From assembly GCA_023205875.1 (NCBI GenBank), contig CP060770.1:415966-479965 (forward strand): DNA of 64,000 nucleotides, read 5' to 3'. Shown here piece after piece: positions 57,565 through 64,000 of the stretch (position 1 is the stretch's first letter; the number at the start of each line of letters is the position of its first letter). The notes under the pieces were generated by a model that made no database searches, was not told where the DNA came from, and saw only the letters and a program-made list of their open reading frames with translations. The position numbers and the translations under genes are program-made. This stretch comes from Chloropicon primus. Taxonomy: Eukaryota > Chlorophyta > Chloropicophyceae > Chloropicales > Chloropicaceae.

Positions 57565-58782
57565 ATGGCGAGTGGAAGCGTGTTGAGTCCCAAGGGGTTC
57601 CAGTGGCGGGGGAAGGGCTTGGATGGGAAGGAAGGGCGATGCCGTGGGATGCATCCACACGGATCCCTTCAGTGGCGTTGTGGAGGAGGGAAGGCCAAGG
57701 TGCCAAGGTGCAGGTCATCCACCAAGGGGAGGGAGGAGGAAGGAGGCGATGCCTTGCGTCTTCGTCTTCGTCTTCCGAGGATGGGAACGGGGACGTGGGC
57801 CTGGGGGAATCAGCTTGTTTGGGGGTACGAGGAGGGCATGGACGAGGAGCTGAGAGAGGTGTTCGAACTCGCGGTGGAGAGGACGGCGACGTCGGGAGCG
57901 GGAGCCATCTTTGACACGGGGGACTCGTACGGCACCGGGAGGCTCAACGGGCGGAGCGAGGTTCTGCTGGGAGACTTTCGCAAGAAGCGTCGTCGTCGTC
58001 GTGGCCAAGGGGAGGGGGCTGGTGGTGATAGTGATGGCGTGATTATCGGGACCAAGCTGGCGACGTACCCGTGGCGCCTGACGCGCGGGAGCCTCGTGAG
58101 GGCGTGCGAGGCCTCCCTGAAGAGGCTCCAGCTGGACAGAATGGAGCTCGTCCAGCTCCACTGGCCCGCCGCCAAGTACAACCCCCTTCAGGAGAGGGCT
58201 CTGTGGGAGGGCTTGGGCGATATCCACGACAAGGGCCTCGCTCAGGCGGTTGGCGTTTCGAACTACGGGCCCAAGCAGCTGGTGAAAATCCACGGCTACC
58301 TCCGTGAGAGGGGCGTCCCGCTGGCCACGTGCCAGGTGCAGCTCTCCCTGCTGTCCTACGGATCCCTGCAAAGGGAGTTGCTCGCTGTTTGCGAGGACCT
58401 CGGCATTCATGTGATCGCGTACAGCCCCTTGAGTCTCGGTATGCTCACGGGAAAGTACAGCAAGGGGGAGGGCAACACGAACACGATGCCCAGGGGCTTG
58501 AGGTCTCTGCTGTTCGGCAGAATCCTTCCCAGGGTGCAGCCTCTCACGAACGAGCTGGAGGCCGTGGCCACGGACCTCCGAGCCTCGCCTTCTCAAGTCG
58601 CGATCGCTTGGTGCATGTCCAAGGGGACCATCCCGATCCCAGGGGCCAAGAACCTCGAGCAGGCCAGACTCAACTTTGGGGCGCTGGACTTGGAGCTCTC
58701 CGACCAGCATTGCCAGGCCTTGGAAGCCGCCGCGAAGAGGTGCACCGCGAGCATGACGACCAACGTGTTCCAGACCAAGTGA
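57565..58782 (+). CDS. Aldo-keto reductase, probably plastid
   Basis: A 405-residue protein starting MASGSVLSPKGFQWRGKGLD. The N-terminal 65 residues are basic and Ser/Gly-rich, possibly a plastid targeting peptide. The TIM-barrel catalytic set is present: Asp and Tyr in FDTGDSYGTG near residue 115, Lys in IIGTKLATYPW, and His in VQLHWPAAKY near 197. GVSNYGPKQL and IPIPGAKNLEQARLN bind the cofactor. The layout is like the plant plastid aldo-keto reductases near pyridoxal reductase. A Lys/Arg-rich insert (KKRRRRRGQGEGAGG) sits between strands and is unusual. The substrate is not known. TGTAA lies at 58925-58929. Confidence 0.88.
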   Translation: MASGSVLSPKGFQWRGKGLDGKEGRCRGMHPHGSLQWRCGGGKAKVPRCRSSTKGREEEGGDALRLRLRLPRMGTGTWAWGNQLVWGYEEGMDEELREVFELAVERTATSGAGAIFDTGDSYGTGRLNGRSEVLLGDFRKKRRRRRGQGEGAGGDSDGVIIGTKLATYPWRLTRGSLVRACEASLKRLQLDRMELVQLHWPAAKYNPLQERALWEGLGDIHDKGLAQAVGVSNYGPKQLVKIHGYLRERGVPLATCQVQLSLLSYGSLQRELLAVCEDLGIHVIAYSPLSLGMLTGKYSKGEGNTNTMPRGLRSLLFGRILPRVQPLTNELEAVATDLRASPSQVAIAWCMSKGTIPIPGAKNLEQARLNFGALDLELSDQHCQALEAAAKRCTASMTTNVFQTK

Positions 58783-59028
58783 AGGGGAAAGGTTCGAGGG
58801 AGAATCGAGTTGGACCGACGGGTAACGGACGGGGACGAGCGCAAAGAGTGGAAAGAGTCGATGCAGGTGATGCAGGTCCTCGGTGAAAAAAAGATTGCTT
58901 GTCGTCGTCCAAGTAAAAATACATTGTAAGTAGTAAGGTTACACAGTTTGGATACCGCGCGCAAGAACAAAGTCCAGTTGGATGGTGATGCTGGTGCTTG
59001 GTGATGAATGATGCCCTGCTTATCAACA

Positions 59029-61749
59029 TCAATGCGCTTTCATCAGATCGCAAGTCTCCAGCACAGTCTTGCACTTGGATTCCTTGAAAGTGGTGTTGGT
59101 CATCCTCGGAGGGAGTGGCCACCGCCTGTGCTTCACCTCGATCGGATCGCAAAGCCCGTAGTCATCCATCAAAAACGGCTTGGCCTCGCACGACCTGTCG
59201 TAAAGGAACTCCTGCGGGCTGCCATAGTCCAGGACGTTGTCGCACACGGTGTTGTACATCATTTGCAGGACCCACTGGGTGGCAAAGGAAGGCATGACGT
59301 AGACGTGCTCCGTCTCCTTGGAGCTCCCAAGCGCCTTTCTCAAGACCTCGTCCGTCTTGATCAAGTGCACCGGGTAGTCCTTCATGTTGACCTTGCCCCA
59401 GACCGCCTCGATCATGGCGCCGTAGACCGCCGCCTCGGAGGGCAGCGCCGACATGACGAAGCACTGGGCCCCCGGCCTCTTGCACGCGACCCTCGAGTTC
59501 TTGATGAAGTTGATGAAGTCCAAGTGAGTCTCTTCCTTCCTCTCCTCCTCGATCTCTTTGGTGGGCTCGGTGGGCACCCAGCAGTAGTCTGCGTCCTCCA
59601 TGCACATGGAATTGATCTCAAAGGAGGGCAGCTGGGCGTAGAACATCAGACCGGCCTCCCTCCACGTGGGCTGCTGGCCCGCCAGCCACATCACGTCCCC
59701 CGCGTTGCTCCAGTAGTGACCCACCACAATGGTGACCCGAGTCAGGCCACCGCGACCCCCCGAGGAGGGTCCCAGTGCCGGCGCCGCCTCCAAGAATTCC
59801 TTGTAAGCATCCATCTGCTTGTCCGTGAACTTGGTCGTGGAGTGGGGGTTGCCCTTCACCCCGCAGCAGCCGTAGACTCTGGAGAACAGGGACTTGTCCA
59901 TGTCCAGGAAGGTCTGGTTGAAGTACACCACCGAGCCCTTGGCCGAGTCGATCACCAGGTCGTACGCCTGCCCGAATTGAATCCTGTACCCGTTGTCCTG
60001 GTGCCCTCCCGCCGTCTTCATGAAGAAGCCCGGCACGAGCGTGCTGACCAGAGAGGCGTACGTGTTAAAGGCGTTCTGACCCCCAGCAAAGACGGCCCAC
60101 TTGCTCCCCATGCAAGTCTTCGCCTCGTCCCTCGAGAACCTGTGGTAGTAACACTCCTCGTCCTCCATCCTCGGCAGGAAGACTTTGGAGGCGGTGGCCG
60201 AGCCCCCCATCGCAGGCCTCGTGGGAAGGTCGATGAACTTCCCGTCCGTGACCGGCTTGGAGCACCGCCTCAGGTTGGCCTGGCCCAAAAAGTCCTTGGC
60301 CGTGCTCGAGGAGACCGATCCCGATTCGACCGTGCTCCCGTTGCTGGAGTAGGACGTGACGTCCTTCCTGGCCTTTGTTTTCCTTTGCCCCCTCTTCTTC
60401 TTCTTGCTCTTGCACTCGGGGTTGATCTCCTCGTCCCACTTGTGGACCTCCACCCTCTTGAGGCCGCAGTCCGCGATCACGTGGCCCGTGGACCCGTGCT
60501 TGTACGCCACCTCGCACAAGTCAAGGACGGAGCACGAGTCCGCGAAGAGGCTCAGGACCACGTGGTGGATTGGAGCGTCCCCCCACCTGTGCTTGTAGAT
60601 GTTACCGCTGCTCTCGATGTCCCCCAGGAAGTCCCGCACGTGAGGCTGGTTCCAGAAGCTCAGCCTCGTGATGAACATGTTGGTGAAAAAGATGCTGTTG
60701 GCAAGGTTGTACAAGGCGGTCTGGTTCCTGTTGTAGACCTCATTGACGTGCCTGTGGTACGACTTCGTGCCCGTCGGGGAGAACACGCTGTGGAGGAGCC
60801 AAAGGCCAAACGTCTCCTTGGTCTCCGCGTGCCACTCAGGAAGCTCCGCGGGGTAACCATAAATCGCGTCCTTGGCCTGAAGCATCTCGAAGAGGTCCCC
60901 GTCCCCGTTCGACAGGGGGACGTTGTCGTCGTCCATCCTCAGCACGTACTCGTACCCGAGCTCCTCCTCCAGGTAGGGAAAGATGAGCACCGAGAACAGC
61001 CGGCACATATGCATGTACCCAAGGTTCCTCGTCTCGCTCGGGAAGGCGTACTTGACGCCAAACCCGTTGTCCTCCGTGCCCTCGGGGAACTTGAAAGCCC
61101 CGGGAATGTTGTCCACGGACACGCACCTCACCCTCCCCGCACCTCCTTTCCCCTTGAAGGGCTCCTCCAAGTCCCTCGGGCAAGCCTCCACGTAGTCGGC
61201 CTCGTGCAGTATGATGTGGTCGTAGTCCCTGAGCCAAGGCCACGCTGCCCTGTACTCTCTCATCCAGTCCAAGATCTTGCTCACCTCGCAGGCGTTCTCC
61301 GGCGTCCTCAGCAAGGTCACAGTGGCCGCCCTCAGCCTCCCGTCCTCCCCCCTCTGCGGCTTCCTTCCCAGCGGCCGCACCCCAAGGGCGCCAGCCCCTT
61401 CCCCTGCTCCAAGCTCAACCCCTTGACTCTGGTGCAGCAGCCTCCTCTCCGCGGTGCAGCCCAGCACCTGCTTGAAGTTGGTCACCTTGGGATAGTACTT
61501 GATGGTGTGGTGGTAGGTCCACAGGCTGCACACGCCCAGGGCCAGGGTGTACACGAGGTACGCCGCCAGGGCCGCCAACACAAGTCTCACCCAAGGTCGC
61601 CTCCACCCATTCCGGCCACCAAGAAAGCTGCTGCTGTACTTTCCCTTACCGAGCAAAGGTCCCGTCTTGCTCCGAAGCCTGCACAAGCCATCGAGCACTC
61701 GGCAAGGCCGAAAGAACCTCTTCCTCTGCTTCGTCGAACCCACGTACAT
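59029..61749 (-). CDS. GT15 mannosyltransferase-like protein with a large extra C-terminal domain
   Basis: A 906-residue type II membrane protein. It starts MYVGSTKQRKRFFRPCRVLD with a basic cytosolic tail and a membrane anchor at about 55-78 (VLAALAAYLVYTLALGVCSL). Residues about 130-420 resemble the KRE2/MNT1 family of Golgi alpha-1,2-mannosyltransferases: ATVTLLRTPENACEVSK, YEYVLRMDDDNVPL (metal-binding acidic cluster), FWNQPHVRDFLGDIESSGNI and KHRWGDAPIHHVVLSLF. After a Lys-rich linker comes a second domain of about 370 residues, with CMGSKWAVFAGGQNAFNTY, YDLVIDSAKGSVVYFN, TRVTIVVGHYWSNAGD and FLMDDYGLCDPIEVKHRRWP. Its pattern faintly recalls SGNH/PC-esterase acyltransferases, but the GDS Ser is not evident. 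A minus-strand TGTAA lies at 58939-58943. Confidence 0.75.
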   Translation of the reverse strand: MYVGSTKQRKRFFRPCRVLDGLCRLRSKTGPLLGKGKYSSSFLGGRNGWRRPWVRLVLAALAAYLVYTLALGVCSLWTYHHTIKYYPKVTNFKQVLGCTAERRLLHQSQGVELGAGEGAGALGVRPLGRKPQRGEDGRLRAATVTLLRTPENACEVSKILDWMREYRAAWPWLRDYDHIILHEADYVEACPRDLEEPFKGKGGAGRVRCVSVDNIPGAFKFPEGTEDNGFGVKYAFPSETRNLGYMHMCRLFSVLIFPYLEEELGYEYVLRMDDDNVPLSNGDGDLFEMLQAKDAIYGYPAELPEWHAETKETFGLWLLHSVFSPTGTKSYHRHVNEVYNRNQTALYNLANSIFFTNMFITRLSFWNQPHVRDFLGDIESSGNIYKHRWGDAPIHHVVLSLFADSCSVLDLCEVAYKHGSTGHVIADCGLKRVEVHKWDEEINPECKSKKKKRGQRKTKARKDVTSYSSNGSTVESGSVSSSTAKDFLGQANLRRCSKPVTDGKFIDLPTRPAMGGSATASKVFLPRMEDEECYYHRFSRDEAKTCMGSKWAVFAGGQNAFNTYASLVSTLVPGFFMKTAGGHQDNGYRIQFGQAYDLVIDSAKGSVVYFNQTFLDMDKSLFSRVYGCCGVKGNPHSTTKFTDKQMDAYKEFLEAAPALGPSSGGRGGLTRVTIVVGHYWSNAGDVMWLAGQQPTWREAGLMFYAQLPSFEINSMCMEDADYCWVPTEPTKEIEEERKEETHLDFINFIKNSRVACKRPGAQCFVMSALPSEAAVYGAMIEAVWGKVNMKDYPVHLIKTDEVLRKALGSSKETEHVYVMPSFATQWVLQMMYNTVCDNVLDYGSPQEFLYDRSCEAKPFLMDDYGLCDPIEVKHRRWPLPPRMTNTTFKESKCKTVLETCDLMKAH

Positions 61750-63439
61750 GAATACGAGAGCCAAACCAACCCGCCACCACAAAAAGATCTTAAGATCTTG
61801 GTCTTGTGCTGGTGTTGATAACGACTCGAGAGAGTCTGAGTCTGAGTCTTCGCTTGTTCAGGACAACGGCCTGACGAAACCTAAGCGGTACCTTCCCCTT
61901 CCCACAGGCCTTGGCCTCCCCTGCCTTGCCTCACACACCTGGCCTGCCTGAGGTTGGCCAAAGGAGGAGAGAAACCCTCCCAATACAATACAATACAACA
62001 CACGACGATAGACACACGATAGAAAGGATACACAGCGTGAGGTCAGGTGAGGTCAGGTGAGGTTTGGTTTGGTTTGGGTAACACAAAGTCCTTGCCTTGC
62101 ACCTCTCTCTCTCTCTCTCTCTGTCTGCCTATCTGTCTGTCTATCTCTCTATCGTGTGTGCGGTGTGTGTGATACGTATCGTATCGTATCGTTCGTTCTC
62201 GTGCCCGGTCGTTAAGGTTGTGCCCTGCCCGGTCGTCGTCGTGGTTGTCGTGGGTTGCTCGTGCGGTTGGCCCGACGCGACGCGACGGTGATGGACGCCT
62301 TGTGGACTGACAGAAAGGACAGGAAGGACAAAGAAATCATCTGTCTGAAACCATTTGTGGCTCCTGGACGATCCTGAGTTACAACTCCACGACAACAAAG
62401 GGAAAGGGAAAGGGAAAGGGAAAGGGAAAGGACGGAAACAAGCCAAGCCAAAGGAAGACTCTAGAGATACGCTCGGTCGACCGCAGGGAGATCCAACACA
62501 GGGCCAGAAGAGGGAGATCCAAAGAGGACAGGACAGGACAGGACAGGGGAGAAAGGTCATCTTGGGTTGTTATGTTGGTCTTGGATGTGCTTTTGTGTGT
62601 TGGGTTCTTATGTCGCTTTTGTGGCATTTCGTGATTGGGCTTGGAGAACCTCATTGGGGCGCTGGTGGGGGGACTGTGGAGGAGCTAATGGAGGTCCAGC
62701 GGGGAGGCAGATGATTGATTTTGAGGTGTTTTGGGTCTGTGGGGCCCTAATTGGGGTTATTGGAATGCGTTCGTCTCAGTCGCCTTGCTCCATTGACAAT
62801 GAGTGGAAGGAGGAGGGGCCGAGCCCAGATAATGTGTATGTGTGCTCGGGTCCGGGCACTGGCGTCCAGGGGTGAGAGAGGAAAGGTGTTCTTGGGGCAA
62901 TGCTGGAGTGTGGGAGAGGAGAGGAGGCAAGGAGAGGTGTGTTATGGGTAGTTGTTCGTGCATTGGATCCTCTTGGTTTGGTACATGCTGACTTGATTGT
63001 GTAATGTAGATGTGTATGATACAATTCTGTTGCTGTTATTGCCCATTTTTGGCCTACTTTTCGGTACGAATAGTGGAGTGACGGATCCAGTTCGTGTCCG
63101 ATGGTTGTGAAACTTTGTCAGAAGGGGTTTGTATTTTATATTTGGATACTCCTCTAATATTGTGTATCTTCCCGTCGTCCTTGAGCCTGTAGAGATCCAT
63201 CTGTCGGACCACTAAAACCCAAACCACAGCCCTCCATGGATGATGATGATGTTATGTGAATGGAGTCCGTGATGGAGAGACTTGTTCCGGGTGGAGTGCA
63301 ATCTAGGGCACCAGAGAATAAAGAGTTTCCATCGTAAACCTTACCCTGATCCACTCTTCTGCTGGAATCCGTCGTCTTATGCGACCTGGTTTAGGGCCGA
63401 CTAAAACCCAGATCACACTTAAACCTATACCAGAAGGAA
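61750..63439. other. Gene-free subtelomeric region
   Basis: No coding sequence is supported. The region holds AATACAATAC at about 61983-61996, GTGAGGTCAG repeats at about 62037-62070, (TC)n at 62104-62121, a CGTATCGTAT run near 62175-62190, (GGGAAA)n at 62399-62430 and GGACA repeats at 62528-62548. Frames over 60 codons are low-complexity or end at random. I found no tRNA-like cloverleaf. Confidence 0.55.
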
Positions 63440-63736
63440 AACTGCGGTAACTTGGAAGCACCACGGAAAGGTTGGATGATGCAACGGTGTCTTTCACTTA
63501 GGCTTCTTTTGTTCTCCGGCTCCTTTCCTTGGCCAGGACTTCCTTCCTTCCTTCCTCGGGCAAACCCTACTCAAGACACTTCGGACCCACGAGAGGGCCT
63601 TTTAGGCGTTAGGTTTTGGGACTCCCAAGGCTTTAGGAAACGCGGTGACTCGGAGGCACCACGGAAAGCTTGGATGATGCAACGGTGTCTTTCTCTTAGG
63701 CTTCTTTTGTTCTCCGGCTCCTTTCTTTGGCCAGGT
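63440..63736 (+). repeat. Subtelomeric direct repeat, 198-bp spacing
   Basis: GCACCACGGAAAGGTTGGAT with ATGCAACGGTGTCTTTC and TTTTGTTCTCCGGCTCCTTT occurs at 63459-63538 and again at 63657-63735 with a few changes. The sequence between copies contains CTTCCTTCCT runs and TTAGGCGTTAGGTTTTGGG, a transition to the terminal repeat. Confidence 0.8.
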
Positions 63737-63745
63737 CGTCCTTCC

Positions 63746-64000
63746 TTAGGTTTAGGCTTGGTGGGTTGTAGGTTGTTAGGTTGTTAGGTTGTTAGGTTGT
63801 TAGGTTTTAGGCTTTAGGTTTTTTAGGTTTAGGTTTTAGGTTTAGGTTTTAGGTTTTAGGTTTTAGGTTTTAGGCCCAGGCCTTAGGCCCAGGCCTTAGG
63901 CCCAGGCCTTAGGCCCAGGCTTTAGGCCCAGGCCCAGGCCCAGGCTTTAGGCCTTAGGCCTTTAGGCCCAGGCCTTAGGCCCAGGCCTTTAGGCCTTAGG
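63746..64000 (+). repeat. Degenerate telomere-like repeat at the right edge
   Basis: GTTAGGTT units (63771-63802) change into TTTTAGG units (about 63800-63875). They end in GGCCCAGGCCTTA-type units (63875-64000). The G-rich strand runs 5' to 3' toward the right edge, as at a right-hand telomere. The units are irregular, so this is more likely telomere-associated sequence than the telomere tip itself. Confidence 0.8.

Noticed and set aside
59008-61818. A 936-codon plus-strand frame opposite the GT15-like gene
   Set aside because: It is a shadow frame caused by GC-rich third positions, with no family features. The same applies to 50716-52314 opposite fumarase and 28850-30955 opposite ArgRS.

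Overview
This window is nuclear DNA of a eukaryote with a compact genome. It carries about 22 intact protein genes, one gene cut by the left edge, and one clear gene fragment. Most genes are single long ORFs. Eight carry one short GT-AG intron near the 5' end, and every donor begins GTRAG. Five things point to the green lineage: a plant-type eIF4B, a CAS-type plastid calcium-sensor homologue, a LETM1-like protein, an aldo-keto reductase of plastid type, and TGTAA pentamers just after several stop codons. CFAP206 and a cytosolic carboxypeptidase indicate a ciliary or flagellar gene set. My best guess is a small green alga of prasinophyte or Chloropicon type. That is inference, not proof.

Layout, left to right. 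Positions 1-7.9 kb hold a gene tail, RPL26, the diflavin reductase NDOR1/TAH18, GID8, a 184-bp inverted repeat, and deoxyhypusine hydroxylase. From 8 to 19 kb come a double-domain GT29 sialyltransferase-like protein, the CAS homologue, a ~119-bp minisatellite, CFAP206, and a degenerate sugar-nucleotidyltransferase-fold protein. From 19.2 to 25.8 kb there is a tandem array of three F-box/ankyrin-like genes made of 29-residue repeats, plus decayed copies. From 25.9 to 37.2 kb lie a membrane protein, a dual-specificity phosphatase, arginyl-tRNA synthetase, a GATC-rich bidirectional promoter, a carboxypeptidase and two unrecognised genes.

From 37.4 to 44.6 kb a single intronless ORF encodes a 2411-residue protein with about 53 [DE]DFGAF and about 19 DWGNF motifs. 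These resemble the short motifs that bind clathrin-adaptor ear domains. From 45.5 to 61.7 kb follow a multicopper oxidase, the LETM1-like protein, fumarase, eIF4B, a membrane acyltransferase, the aldo-keto reductase, and a GT15 mannosyltransferase-like protein with a large extra C-terminal domain. The last 2.2 kb has no gene I can support. It ends in degenerate TTTTAGG-like repeats in the orientation expected at a right-hand chromosome end.

The genes are housekeeping and organelle functions without operon logic. The most unusual items are the motif-scaffold protein, the two double-module glycosyltransferases, the repeat-gene array, and a palindromic element (core GCTCTTTCGAAAGAGC) that recurs upstream of several genes in one orientation relative to the gene.
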